Assembly (NCBI RefSeq): GCF_050624435.1
Contig: NC_134543.1
Location: forward strand, 127,300,874-127,364,873
Direction of reading: 5' to 3'
Length of the DNA stretch: 64,000 nt
Source of the DNA: Tenrec ecaudatus
Taxonomy: Eukaryota > Chordata > Mammalia > Afrosoricida > Tenrecidae
In this document: piece after piece, positions 20,900 to 33,034 of the stretch
Layout: every line of letters begins with the position of its first letter
Numbering within the stretch: position 1 is the stretch's first letter
Position numbers and translations under genes: made by a program
Notes under the pieces: model-generated
Told to the model about the DNA's origin: nothing
The model's database searches: none
What the model saw: only the letters and a program-made list of their open reading frames with translations

Positions 20900-23865
20900 T
20901 CTGTGCCCTGAGGATCACAAGCTGTGCCATCCAGAGCCCGAGAGGGACTAGGATAAGAGTTCCAACAACGCTGAGATGCTGGTGTGCAGAAGGCTGCAGA
21001 TGACAGTGGAAACCCGAGATACATTTTTGAGATCTACACAGGGAATAAGCCTCCCCTAATGGAGGGACAGGAATAAACTGGGTACCAAGCAGAGTGTTGG
21101 AGGGAAGACTGTAGTAGATTAAAATGTCAAACCTGACTTGAAGGGTTAAAGCCTTGTCATTTGACCTCCCCTCTGAGACAACTGGCCTTGATTGGGCTCT
21201 CAATATTTTCTGTGTTTTTTTCATATTGGAGTTTATTTTTTATGTATTTTTTCATGTGGGTAGCCTTTTTGAATATTTTTAAAGCATTTTTCTGTGTTCT
21301 GGTATATGAAACCCAGGAATGAAGAATCTCTAGAAATAGTAATTTTAATAAATGTTCCTCGGGGTGGGGGTAAAAGGGTGCTGATAGCAAGGAGTTCAAG
21401 AAAGGAAGGACATGCTTTGAAACTTATTGGGGTAGCAATTGTACAATACTGCTCCTAATAAAATGGTTCGGGGGAGGAGGGCACACCTAACTTTTGTGCA
21501 ATACCTCTTTAAAGTGTCGAGAAGCAGGGACTCGGGTGCTTTGAGGACTAAGGTGCACCTGACCTGAACAGTGGCCTTTTCAATCACCCCACACATTTGA
21601 AATTCGGACATTGAATAAGGAAGGCCAAAGAAGAACTGACGTCCGTCCCTGAATCACATTGCTAGGAGGGAATACTGAAAGGACCCCGTGCCCTCCCTGC
21701 TGTCCTTTGGGAAGACACATGAACTTTCAGATCAAGCTGTGGCCGGTCACCTCGCGTCTACACAGCGTGGCTTCCCACAAAGCCCTTCCTTGGTCTGGAG
21801 CGCTGTGGGAAACGCAAGGTCGGTGCCGGCCGTGCCAGTGCATCTATGGGACTTGACGCCAACAACGAAGGCAGCCAGCAAGAGCGTGGGCACTGCTTCA
21901 ACTCACGGCCGTGCCAGATCCACTGCCTGCCTCCCGGCGAGCACAGATGCAGGGGGAACATGGGCTTCGGCTGGGCTGATTCCTGTTTTACCCTGGAGTG
22001 GAAATGGGGGCTGCGACAGCAGACATACTCCTCCTGGAGTGGCTCACAAGGTCCCTGTCGTGACCACCACGTCCATTTGCGCAGGAAGCACTTACAGCCA
22101 GGGGCCTTCAGGTTGGTTCTGAGTCCGGGGAACCAGATGCGAGCTCTGCTCCATCAGGTTTTCAGTGGCTGTTTTGAAGCCTGTGTTTCTGAGGCACCCC
22201 TGGACATACCTGAATCTCCCACATTTTGGCTAGCATCCTGATGTACCCCCATGGTCTCACTCCACGAAGCACCTACTGTGGACCAAATGCCTTTCATGGT
22301 CAGTCATCAGCATCACGCACAGAGCAAGACCTAGCCAAGACCCCCACGCTACGGACTGAGACACTGCCCCGGAGTTGCCTTGCGCTGAGTGGCAGTGCCT
22401 GCCATGGGCCTGGGCCATTCCAGCCCAGCAGCTTCCTCACCACTGTGAAACCACCTGACTGACCAAGACAGCTGTTTGGGAGGCCTGGAGCGACAGCCTT
22501 GTGAGGAGAGCACTCAGGGGAGGGTCCACGCAACAACATTTCTTTCACTTTCCCTTAGCAACGATGTCCCAGAGCAGAAGCACCAACGGGGCTTGCTGTC
22601 ATGCCGAGCAGACACTTGAGTGGATCACTCCTAGGTGAACCCCCCCGCCTTCCGTCTCAGCAAAGGCACCCCCTTTCACAGGTAGGGGCCAGTCAGCTCC
22701 TCTCTCCGTGCAGCTTCCCCCAGATGAAACCTTTGTGATCAGCCAGCAGAAATGCGCTCCCACAGTGCCCTCATTAGGGAAACGAAGCAGATAAACAGTG
22801 TAATTATGGATTCCATTTTCAGCTAAAACAAAACACGCGTCCAGCTCAGGGGCTTTCTCTAGCCGGGGCATGGTACACTTAGAAGGAACCTTGTGGGTCA
22901 ATGGCCTCACATTGGTTCAGACGGCCCCCTTCTGGCACTGGGTGGAGGAGGCCCCCTGCTCTACAAAACCTTCAGAGGGCAGCAGCCCACGGAGGGGGGA
23001 AGGGGAGAGCAGACTCGCTGGGCGGAGCAGGAGGCGTGGCTGTTCACCATCAGGAGGAAAGGCTAGCTCCACACTCAGCAGAGCGCTACAGACCTGGCTG
23101 GCAGGTAATTTGGGTCAAACAGTCGACTTCGCTCGGGGACTCCAGGGAGGGCAGGCAGTGTGACCACCTCACCCAGGCATCTGAGGGGACAGGTTTTGGC
23201 TGAGCACTGATGGCAGGTTCTACCAGTAGGCACACTTCTGTGTGCTCCGGGGATCTGAAGAGCGCCCATGAAAGGGGAGCCCTCCTTGATGGGCACCATG
23301 AACGTGACAAGGCCTTGCCACAGTCCGTGGGAAGTAGGTCCCTCGGTGTGGTGGTGGTGAGCTGTAAAAACCTTAAAGAAAAACTTCTGAAGATGGAAAA
23401 CAGGGAGACAAAATGCCACAGAGTCCTTTCTGGTTGTTTTTGCTACAGTTTTGGCCACTGCTTGCCCAGGTGTGTGGGCGTGTAGATGCCGGACTACCTC
23501 CCAGAGAGGGCGTGTGAAGGCTGCCCTGCCCTTCCCATGGGGCCACCCACACCGTGTCTGGTGCGGGTTCCGCACCTGGAGTGGGCACTGAGGATGTCTG
23601 CGGTGGATCACTCTGTGGCACGGGCTGTTCTGCAGCCCTGGGCCTCTAAATGCCAGCTGCACTCTCCCCTAGTTGTGACCACAGCTATTTGTCTCCAGAT
23701 AAGGCAAATGTTCACCGGTGTGCGTGCGTGCCTGCGTGCAGGGGGGGGGGGGTGTACAGGGGGGGTTGAGAGAGGGGGAAGGAGGTGCAAAATGGCTGGG
23801 ATGAAGCAAAGGGCATCCCAGCTGGCAACTGATTAACAGAAACTCACCGTCTAAAGGCTATGTGT
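20900..23865. other. Unassigned intergenic DNA
   Basis: Mostly GC-rich from 21650. I see no convincing exon pair, RNA gene or known repeat. A G-run and GTGCGTGCGTGC low-complexity patch lies at 23718-23780. Many short overlapping frames on both strands are attributable to base composition. Confidence 0.35.
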
Positions 23866-23867
23866 GT

Positions 23868-24165
23868 GTGTTCCGGATGGAGCTGTGTACCCCAAAGCAA
23901 GTGTTACCAAATCCTATGTAACCTGTGCCGTAAATCCGCTTGGAGATTAGGGTTCCTTTATCATACTAAGGAGGCAGGATTTGTATCAGGTGCGGTTTAA
24001 AGCAATCTTGTGTAAGGTCCTGAGAACAGACAATAACAAGCAAGCAGATGGATACCACTCCTGGGGACACAGCTGGGAAGGGACAAGGACATTCCCTGAG
24101 AGCCAGCACCCTGGATCTGGACTTCTTGAAAGCCTGCACTGTGAGAAAATAGCATGTGCCTGCAT
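23868..24165 (+). repeat. LTR-like interspersed repeat (MaLR/ERVL type, tentative)
   Basis: 'gagattagggttcctttatc', 'ggacacagctgggaaggga' and 'ctggatctggacttcttgaa...gcactgtgagaaaata' follow the order of old mammalian MaLR-type LTR repeats. Identification by pattern memory. Confidence 0.4.
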
Positions 24166-24424
24166 TAGATCACAAAGCTGGGCAGGGGGACAGGGGTGTT
24201 TGCCTTGGGTCCCCACTGAAGCCCCTTGGCACAGTGAGAAAAGGGAGTTAGGAAAAGTAGAACCATGGGAGATGACCAGCCCACTTCCCTCGGCACCTTG
24301 CAGTCCCCTAAGAAACAGCCATATGTTTTGGTGTTTGTTTGCCATGAGAAACAACAGGGGAAACCAAGCACAGGCACCCTCCCCTCTGCCAGTCACGTAA
24401 CGTGGTCGGCTGTTATGTGCGTTG

Positions 24425-24480
24425 AAAATGAGGAATTCAGAGTCCACAGAGACCAGGTGCCTTGCCTGGGTCTTTGGAGC
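24425..24480 (+). repeat. Possible MIR fragment
   Basis: 'aaaatgaggaattcagagtc' then 'ccaggtgccttgcctgggtc' resembles the MIR core. Short, low confidence. Confidence 0.3.
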
Positions 24481-24799
24481 CGGCACAAGGCCACGCTGCG
24501 CCAAAGCACTTGGCTGCAGCTCCCCGTCCTTTGCTCTCCTCCTGCTTCAATCCTGCAGTCCCCTCAGTCCTCCTGATGAATGGATACAGCTCTGCTATTT
24601 CCAATTAGAAGTCAACCTTCAACTATCTCCACCTGCAGGGCAGAACTCAGCTGACAAGACCTGCGGTCGGAGGGGAAGCTCACCTCTAAGCCAAAAGGAC
24701 AATCAGAACCAGAAGGCTTATCACATGGGCCAGATTGCTCCTGAAGACCCCTTCGCCCAATGCCCTGACTGCCAAAGGTTCCAAATTCATCGCTCAGGG

Positions 24800-25010
24800 A
24801 GCCTTGGTGTCACAGTGGGTCTCACATTGAGCAGCTGACCACAGAGTTGCAGGTACGAACCCACCAGCTGCTCCTCGGGAGAAAGATGAGGCTGTCTGCT
24901 CCTGTCAAGCAGTCTAGCCTTGGAAACCCCGAGGGCCAGTTCTGCTGGGTCCCGTAGGGTCACTGTGACTTAGGATCTGCTAGTTGGCTGTGGGTTTGGT
25001 TTCCCTCATA
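24800..25010 (+). repeat. AfroSINE
   Basis: 'agccttggtgtcacagtggg', 'gtacgaacccaccagctgct', 'gagaaagatgaggctgtctg', 'agggtcactgtgacttagga' and the 'tgggtttggttt' tail are all present. It lacks a perfect 5' end. Confidence 0.85.
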
Positions 25011-25057
25011 GCTGGAAGAAGCAGGTGGACACAGTCAGGTTGGTCTTCCTAGGTACT

Positions 25058-25265
25058 AGGAGCCCTGGTGGTACAATGGTTACACCTGGGGCCACGAGCT
25101 ACAAAAAAAATCAGCAGTTTGAAAGCACCAGCCACTCTTCCCAAGAAAGATGGGGCTCTCTACTCCCGTAAACAGTCACCGTCTCGGAGACCCACAGGGG
25201 CAGCTCTCCCCTGTCCTGTATGGTCATTGTGAGTCGGAATCAACTCAGTGGCAGCGAGAGTTTTG
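25058..25265 (+). repeat. AfroSINE, near full length
   Basis: Complete head 'aggagccctggtggtacaat', short A-run insert (25102-25110), B-box region 'cagtttgaaagcaccagcca', and tail 'gtcattgtgagtcggaatca'. About 50 bp downstream of another copy in the same orientation. Confidence 0.9.
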
Positions 25266-25887
25266 TGATTCCTTCATAAATAGGCTCACTTTTCCTCAGT
25301 CCCGTCTTGTGAAGCGGCTTCCCTGTGACAGTCCGCCCACATCACCCACATAGTGAGGACCCCTTACCTCCCAGGACTCAAAGCCTGGTGTGGAGGCTCC
25401 CACTTCCACGGACCCCGGTGCTGCTGCGTCTGAGAGCTGATGTTCCGAGCGCTCGGTTTGTGGCGGGCTGCAGGTTAAGGGCGGAGGAGCCAGAAATCCA
25501 TCTGCGTCTCCGCTAGGTTCCGGTTCCCTTAAGTTCTGACCCTTGACCTCTCAGGGCCACGGAGTTCATTCTAACAAACAATGTAAAAACACTTCGCTCT
25601 CAGGCGCAGAGAGTTTGCTGTGCCGCACGTGGCCGGCCACTCAGGGGCAGCCTCGCCCTCAGGAACGTGCCTGGTGTGCCCCTGATGGGAACTGGGGCAC
25701 TAAGAGTTATACTCCTCCGATCAGGGTGGGGGGTGGGGGGGTGTCTGACCCAGTTATGTAAACTTTTCTAGTCTGCAACAGTGAATCTCTCCCAAATCTC
25801 CGCCCTTCCTTCTGTAGTCCTGCCTGTGACAGGGAAGGGGACTTGCCGGCGTTTGTCCTTGATGAGACTGGGGATGACACGATTTCA

Positions 25888-26035
25888 GCGAAGTATGCTA
25901 ACTGAACAGTCTGCAGTTCAGACGCACTACCTGCTCTTAGGGAGAAAGACGAGAGTTTGTTTCTGCTCCTGTTTAGATTTAGAGCCTCGGAAACCCGCAG
26001 GGCAGTCCTAGCTGTTCTATAAGGTCGCTATTAAT
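25888..26035 (+). repeat. AfroSINE fragment
   Basis: 'tgctaactgaacagtctgca', 'gttcagacgcactacctgct' and 'cggaaacccgcagggcagtc' with 'tataaggtcgctattaatta' tail. 25266-25887 is unassigned. Confidence 0.7.
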
Positions 26036-26705
26036 TACATGGTGTTTCCTCCTCGATGGCAGCACGTTTGAGTGCCACATAGGCATGAGCCCCAGTCTAC
26101 CTGCCTTAGGTGGAGGGTCCTGAACCAACCATGTGCCATCCATCTGCAGGGGTTTACTGTCCCCGTGCAGCCCCTTCCCTGCAAGCTTGCTCCTGCCCAC
26201 AGCTGCAGTGTCTTCATCTGCCACCATCGTGACTGACGGACAGGTTTCTCCATGTCCTATTTAAGTAGCCGAGTTTCTGGGAATCTTGGCCACCATTTGG
26301 GCCTTGTGCTGACTGTCTCCCTCGTCTGTATAATTTGTCTCTGTCCTGTTTAAGACTTAGTGTGTCTCCATAAGTTCTTTTTGAATGTGGGGTCCCTTTT
26401 ATCCCCTACAACAGGTGTATAATTTTTCACCCCCAATTTAAAAATTGGGGGAAAGCTAGTAAAATGAATAGACAGCAGTCAGTACCCTATAGGCCGACTC
26501 TCAGGTTTCCTACATCTTGAGCATTGCATATTTTCAAACAAAAGTTCTGCGGCTGTGGGGGCGGTGGGGGGGGTTCTTCTGAGGACAGGAAAGTTTTGTC
26601 CACCTATGTCCCCAGTTTGGTCTCTGCTCACTGGACACCTTTCGCCACATTGACTGCGGACTGTACTTAGTTCCATGCCCTGCCCCTCCCCCCAAGATAG
26701 ATATT

Positions 26706-27118
26706 GTCCGGTCTTGGCACAACAGACTCCATTTTGAGTTCTGCACCTCCTTCTTAGCTCTCAAGACTGACCCCTAACTGACCTCCCCTCCCTTGCTCAA
26801 CCCCAAATTCCTGGAACCAGCTCATCCCAAAGCCAGAATGTTTTCTGAAGATATAGTCACTCCACCCGTCCCTGACATACAGATAAGATTAACAACCTTA
26901 TCCCTTCTGAAGCACCTGTGTGCGTAGATCCTCCCCAGCTATGATCCTCCCCAGCTATGCCTGCCAGCAGTGGGCATAAAAAGGCCACCAGGATTTCTTC
27001 CCGGTGCGCAGCTTCAATAGCTCAATACCTTGAGTTGCTGAACCCGCCCGCAAGCTTCTCAATAAAGCCTGCTTCTAAAACTCCGCTAATTGGGTCTTTG
27101 ATTCTGTTTTCGTGTCCA
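26706..27118 (+). mobile_element. Solo LTR (ERV1-like)
   Basis: Begins TG after 'gatagatat'. U3 carries 'caacagactccattttgagt' common in class I LTRs. TATA-like cataaaaagg is near 26974, AATAAA at 27061-27066, with a U5 ending near 'ttcgtgtcca'. A 17-bp direct duplication (gatcctccccagctatg) lies at about 26925-26958. No internal retroviral sequence adjoins it. An 8-bp 'atagatat' occurs at both 26697-26704 and about 27130 but does not fit the inferred 3' end. Confidence 0.6.
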
Positions 27119-27139
27119 AATAAACCTTATAGATATCTC

Positions 27140-28585
27140 TGTGGCATATGCAGTGTTGCGTCTTGTTTTTCTTGTTACATGATACTTCGGTGAGTATTTT
27201 TCCATTTTATTAAAAAGCGTTCAGAAACAGAACTGCATGCATGTCTGTGGATGGGTTATAATTTATTTTTAAATGTCGCTGGCATTTGCGATCATAAATC
27301 CCCTGGTGATGATCACCCTGTCAGGGAAGGCCTTTGTTCACATCTCTGTCTCACCTTAGGCTACATTTCCCCAAAGGGATCCTGGCTCTCACTGTGAAAG
27401 GTGGCACCGCCCACCTCAGTTGGGAGGGGCAAGCCTTAGGCCCGAGTTCTGATGTCATGGGGACAGTACTGGGGCCACAAAAAGCTTCCCCTACCGTGGG
27501 AAGCAGTGCCAACCTGGACACATTGCATCTGTGTCACTGTCCCTCAAGGCTGCCCCTCTGCAGTGGCCGCGTGCGTGTGTAGCCCTCTCCAAAGGTGTCG
27601 GCCTGCCTCCTGCTCTAGCTCATAGGAAACCAGCACATTCTGCTCTGGGGGAAGCCAGGCCCCCTGTGGTCATCTTGATTTGGCACAGGCCTCTGCAGTG
27701 GAGCCGAAGGCTGGGTGTCTGGGGCTCTGGTCTGGATGGAAGAGGCTGCTGCCCTGTCTTTCTCCCACGGACAGGCTGGGGGTGCAAACAACAGATCGTG
27801 GAGTTAGTAACTGGGCTACCAGGCTTGCTTTTCTAAATAGAGAAAAATGGACGGATTTGTCAAAGCCACACACCTGTGACTGTAATGGCCATGCCTGGCC
27901 TAGGGAGAACTGCTGAGGTCTTTAGTTAGCACGGACAAACACCTGGTGTGCACCACATCACCGATGAGCTGCTGGCTCTTCACACTCGGTTTCTAGGACA
28001 CGTTCTTTTGACACATTCAGATTTTCTCAATGACAATGACAGAAATGGTTGCCATTGACCTCCTACCACTGACTTCTATCCAGTTAATGAGATGGATACA
28101 AATCCAGATTTATTTTCTCCTAAGCCTTCGAAGCTCGAAATTCTTTGTGTGGTATACCTAACTCTACAGATACATGTCAATTTGACATGAACATAACATG
28201 AGCGTTGACCTCAGTAAATTTGTTTCACTCATGAGAACATTACTTCAGTAATAACTATGTGCAGTCGAAAAGTTCTTGTAGAGCAAACATCAAATGCAAA
28301 GACAAACAATGCGGTGGAAACTGCCATACTGACCCACCCAGAGGACGTTAGGATGTGTGGAACATAACACCTCAAATACCATATAATGCTACACAGTATA
28401 AATTGTATATAGAGCTAGAGCGTCACATCGTTTCCTTGATAAGTTAATGGTATAATTATGTTGCTTTTAAGTAAGTCTTTTTTAAAAAAAGAAAATGTAT
28501 GGTTTCATTCATGTGTCAACTGGACACATGTCCTTTGAGATAGATAGGTCTATAAGAAATATCGATAAACCCAGCATTAAAAGAG
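27140..28585. other. Unassigned intergenic stretch
   Basis: No gene, RNA or identifiable repeat seen. Frames at 27334-27916 overlap on both strands and have no recognisable domain. Confidence 0.35.
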
Positions 28586-28589
28586 CCAC

Positions 28590-28745
28590 TGCCTTCAGTC
28601 AGTCCTAACTCACAGTGGCCCTACATAGGGTTTCTAAGATGATGAAACTTTACTGGCGCAAAGAGCCTCCACTTTCTCCCGAGTGCTGGCTGGTGGGTTT
28701 GAATGGCTGACCTCCTGGCTAACGTGCAGGGCCTGACCATGGTTC
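28590..28745 (-). repeat. AfroSINE (minus strand)
   Basis: 'ctaactcacagtggccctac', 'ctttctcccgagtgctggct' and 'gggtttgaatggctgacctc' are reverse-complement AfroSINE body to head. Confidence 0.8.
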
Positions 28746-29052
28746 AGACTCAGCTGTGCCATCAAGGAATTCCGGAGTCATTAGCAACAGACAGAGGCAG
28801 GGACCGTTGGGAAGAGCAACAGTTCAGCGTGCGTGCTGACTGGGCCAGACGCATAAAGATCCTTAGGGAGAGAAAAGCTAAAAAGTTCGCTTCCGTGGAG
28901 TCAGTGAGTACGTAAAACTTAAGGAGAATGAATGGCTGTTACTGGGTCTTGTTCCAAGATCAAAAATAGAATGGGAATCACTGAAAAGCAACAACAATAG
29001 GAAATAAAACGGGTTTGCCAGCAGACAGGGAAAAAAATCCAGAACCCTTATA

Positions 29053-29240
29053 ACGGTCCCATGGCTAAGGTGCTCGCTGCTAACTCAAGTTCAACTGTCA
29101 GAACCCATGAGTCATTCCCTGGGGGAAAGACATGGCTGTCCACTTCCAAACAGACTCACAGTCTCAGAAAACCCATAGGTGTGCAGCTCTGCCCTGGAAG
29201 TGACTTGATGGCAATGGGTTTAAGGTTTGGGTTACTGTTG
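29053..29240 (+). repeat. AfroSINE
   Basis: 'ggtgctcgctgctaactcaa', 'gggggaaagacatggctgtc', 'cagtctcagaaaacccatag' and 'gatggcaatgggtttaaggt'. Confidence 0.8.
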
Positions 29241-29420
29241 TTTTTGTTTTTCATTTACCGTGGAAAATAGCTTGGTGGTTTTGCTGCATGTTAAATGTAC
29301 AACTACCACACAGCCTCAGCCATTCCAAATGCAGAGGCGCTACAGACCTGTGTCCGCCGTGCCGACTGTGCCATCCCTGACAGTCCAGAGGTGGAGTGAC
29401 GGTCCTGTCCCCACGAGCGG

Positions 29421-29536
29421 ACTTGAAGGAAAATGAAATGTATGGCACCTAGGAAATAATTCTCAGAAAATTCTAAGATGGAGAAATCCAAAAATCAGAG
29501 CGAGAACCCTCATAAAATTGTTGTTGCATATATATG
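29421..29536 (-). repeat. Inverted piece of the macrosatellite unit at the array edge
   Basis: Reads as the reverse complement of the unit segment seen at about 32625-32740 ('gggttctcgctctgattttt', 'ctccatcttagaattctctg', 'catttcattttccttcaag'), with scattered substitutions. It ends exactly where the CACGTGACC minisatellite begins, so it marks an inversion junction at the left boundary of the array. Confidence 0.85.
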
Positions 29537-29823
29537 ACCAAACCCACCCGCGCACGTGACCGCCCAAGCACGTGACCAAACTCACGCGCACACGTGACCA
29601 ATGGACCACTCCACGTGACCAGGCTCACCCGGGCACGTGACCACGCCCACCGGCTCACGTGACCCGCCAACCAGTGCACGTGACCACGCCCACCTGCGCA
29701 CGTGACCACGCCTACCGGTGCGCGTGACCATGCCTACCTATGCACGTGACCACGCCAACCTCCGCCCCTGACCACGCCCGCCTGCTCACGTCACCAAGCC
29801 AACCAGTAGACGTGACCACGCCA
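29534..29823 (+). repeat. E-box minisatellite block 1 (truncated)
   Basis: ~22-bp unit 'cgcacgtgaccacgcccacctg' with variants. Nine CACGTG hexamers counted by eye. Confidence 0.95.
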
Positions 29824-30052
29824 ATGTATTCACATTAATATCATTATCAGTAGGTTCATGCCACTCTATAAAATAATTCTAAAGATTAGTTAGCAATATT
29901 ATTATTCATATTTTTCTGAACATTACATGGGAAATTAACTTAGCAAAGCCTAGAAACTTATAACTTCATAGCTCTTTTTTAAAAACTTACTCTGTCTCCT
30001 TTAGATGTCTACATCTTCTTATTAGTATCTTACTTCCCAGTACGAATACAAA

Positions 30053-30493
30053 TGCACATAATCTCATGTCAACTTGAAGATTTATCAAAGTACAGGGTGC
30101 AGTGTAGCCTTCCAATTATGCCTAATGGTATCTCCTTGTGTGCGTGGCCTCCTGCTACGGCGAGTTCTGGGAACCTCCTCCTCTCTCTCTCTCTGGCTTC
30201 GGCTTCCTGTTGCCTGACCCTGGTGGCTGCAAGACCTCTGGAGATGTGCACACGGCCATTCGATGCACAAGACTTTGCACCCACCCAGCTGCGACATTCC
30301 TGCCGTCAGCAACAGTGCATGTGGCTTCATGAGTCTGGAGAAGAACTTATGGGCTAGTATCAGATTGATGGACTTCAGTTGGACTGGGTTGGGATGTTTT
30401 CCTGATTCACAATTGCTTCTTGATAGAAAGCTTTTTCTTACACCTATATGAATGTCACTGGATTTGTTTCTCTAGTCAACCTGGCCTTACACA
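30053..30493 (-). repeat. R1, ~441-bp LTR-like repeat inside the unit
   Basis: Read on minus it starts TGTGTAAGGCCAGGTTGAC and ends ...GATTATGTGCA, so has TG...CA ends, with 'gagaaacaaatccagtgaca' near the start. Homologous over its whole length to R2 but clearly diverged. Copies: 34604-35045, 39140-39579, 44062-44502, 48568-49010, 53119-53561, 57615-58054, 62109-62548. I recognise this as an afrotherian interspersed repeat type but cannot name the family. No primer site or polypurine tract adjoins it. Confidence 0.65.
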
Positions 30494-31779
30494 ATATGGT
30501 ACCTAGGGAGTGGACTATTAGAGAAACAAATCATGAAGGCGGAGAGGGGATGCTTGCCTGACCTCTGCTTTCTGATAGTCTTTTCTCTTTGACTAGTTGG
30601 AGGTCAAATATAGTCCTGTATTTTACTTGTTCTCTTCTGGGAAGGACATGGGAAGTGAAGGTTCTGATGCCCAGAAGTGGTATTTGGTTATTTCTGTCTG
30701 AAATTTTGTAAAAATGAATGTGACAGGTGTAAATTTTGAGTTCAGGGGGCAAAAATACCCTTCGAACTTCTCTGAGGCCATGCTGGTTAGTCAAACTGGG
30801 TGACCAGAGGCCTGGTCCTAGCTTGGTGCCACAAGAGGCCTAAGACCATAATGCATGTGAATGGGATAGTTGAGATCAGAAAGGATTCAACTGGAATGTT
30901 TTCAGAATGTGTTTAGTATCTGACTGTATTAGGATTACATCGGTCTTTTGATCTATTTTTATTGCTGTAACGCATACTAGCAATGATTCGTGGAAAATAC
31001 GAATAGAGCATCTGGCCACTGACACCTGTGGACCTCGTTCACAGGGAGTAGAGTTGCAAACACGAGCAGATTGCCTGGTCTCAAGTTTAAAGAGCTGTGG
31101 GAAGCTGAGCCTATGACATGACTTAGCACCGGGGGGGCGAAGGTGGGTGAGTATTTGTGACAGGGACTCTTGGTCAAAAGTCAAGACAGCCCATGGGCAC
31201 CTGAGTGAGGCCAAGTGAGGTGGCCCACAATGAGTTGACCAAATGAAGGAAAGATTTTTGAGCTTGTGAATTGGTGGGCATCTTCCTGCTGACTTGATGG
31301 ATGGCCTGTCCTGGTTTGACTTTAACGATGGATGCAGACACGCAGGTGCCAACTAGAATGAGATTCTTCACATCAACGAAAATGCTTGTATCCTCGGAGT
31401 ACTGGATTGATAGAGGGGGCAGTGGAGACATTGGACACGCGGAATGTGGAAGACAAAGGCATGAAGAAGGTGGCTTAGCGACATGGATGGCTGGGGGAAA
31501 TCTTGATAGGATTATAGAATGATGATGGAGGTGTTCCCCTAATAGCAATGTTAGGCACAGGATATTTTTGTTTTGTTTACTTATAGAATTTTAATGGTCT
31601 ACTTATAGTATTTAAACTGTTTTGTTTACTTATAGTATTTAAATGAGGCTGGCACATTTTGAGTAGTGTGCATTTTAGTTTGATACCGTCAGATACAACT
31701 ATGATTTTGTGATTGTTTTGTTTAAAATTATCTATGGTCAAAGAGTTGTGGAAAGGCGTTAAGTTCCTAAGGGGTGGTC
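30494..31779. other. Region between R1 and R2 (1.29 kb)
   Basis: Unrecognised sequence. A minus-strand frame of 158 codons (30876-31352) recurs in some units but is shortened or frame-shifted in others (e.g. units 3-6), so it is not a maintained gene. If R1 and R2 are LTRs this would be the interior of a non-autonomous element, but the expected primer site after R2 on the minus strand is absent. Confidence 0.5.
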
Positions 31780-32225
31780 TGTGCTAGTTACATAAGTTCG
31801 TGTCATCTTGAAGATTTATAAAAGGACAGGAGTGGAGTCTAACTTGTCAATCGGGTCACAGCATGGTGGTACCTCCTTGTGGGCTTGGCCTTCTCATCTG
31901 GAAGGCCCTGGGAGCCTCTTCCTATCTCTCTGCCTTCATTCCTGCTGCCTGACCCCGATGGCTGCAAGAGCTCCGGTGATGTGTACACAGCCATCAGATC
32001 CACACGACTTTGCACCCACTGGCCTGTGATATTCCTGCATTCGCCATTGTTTCATGTGGCTTTGTGAGCCTAAAGAGGAACTTATGGACTAGTGTAGGCC
32101 TTAGGAACTTGAGTTTGCCTTGGCTGGGATGTTTTCCTGATATATAATGCTTCTCGATAGAAAGCTCTTTCTTATACCTACATGAGTGTTACTGGGTTTG
32201 GTTCTCTAGTCAACCTGGCCTAACA
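31780..32225 (-). repeat. R2, ~446-bp LTR-like repeat inside the unit
   Basis: On minus, TGTTAGGCCAGGTTGACT... to ...TAACTAGCACA, same orientation as R1. Contains 'ccttttataaatcttcaag' near its minus-strand end. Copies: 36332-36777, 40865-41310, 45789-46234, 50297-50741, 54848-55292, 59341-59786, and 63835 to the window end (cut). Confidence 0.65.
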
Positions 32226-33034
32226 CGCTCACTTTCACCTTTTTTTTTTTTTTTGGTAGAGCTCCTTAACTTTTCCTATTTATTCTGCTTAGCCTTATAT
32301 ATTATTCCCAAAATATATAAATGTAATGTATTTCAGGCTCCAAGAGATATACTTCTTTCAAGGAAACATTGGTAAAACAATATCCCTACCTTGCTTTCTC
32401 TGTCTAGTGAAAAAAAAGTTTAAGCTGTGCACTCTCCACGTGTCTATCCAAAATCATTCTTTACAAGGCTCTTTGTGAATTTTAAGATTACTTGACCCAG
32501 GAAGGGATTATTTGAAAATGACATATGCTACTCTAGGCAAGGGGAATTCTATGCAATTTATGATAAAGTAATTATACTATCATACAAATGAGATGTGTAA
32601 TATGACCCATCAATAAAATATATTTATATATATGCAACAAAAATTTTAGGAGGGTTCTCGCTCTGATTTTTGGATTTCTCCATCTTAGAATTCTCTGAGA
32701 ATTATTTCGTAGGTGTGGTACATTTCATTTTCCTTCAAGTCATGTGATTTCATTATAACTTAAGGTATATTCTCAGAGAAGATCTTACTCATTACTGTTC
32801 ATAGAGAGTAACTTATGGAATTATTTTCAGTTAAAATTCCCATACGGCATACCTTAATGAATAATATCTGAAGGTCTTTTCCATGTATATATATATTTCA
32901 AATTGCTGCTCACTTTGATTAAATGGTTAGGCCCAGAATTGTTTTATTTGTAATTTTTGCTTTTATCTGTTTATCAATTTTATTTATTTATTTTACGTTA
33001 AAATATTTCCCAGTAGGCTAAAACTTTTAGACGA

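Noticed and set aside
25058-25265. tRNA gene in the AfroSINE head
   Set aside because: The tRNA-derived head lacks an intact cloverleaf and is fused to the SINE body; it is not a functional tRNA.
26697-27137. 8-bp 'atagatat' as target duplication of the 26.7-kb solo LTR
   Set aside because: The second copy lies beyond the inferred ...tcca end and class I LTRs normally make 4-bp duplications; the match is in low-complexity sequence.
30876-31352. 158-codon minus-strand frame recurring in macrosatellite units
   Set aside because: It is shortened or frame-shifted in several units, has no recognisable domain, and different frames are open in different copies. Recurrence reflects tandem duplication, not selection.
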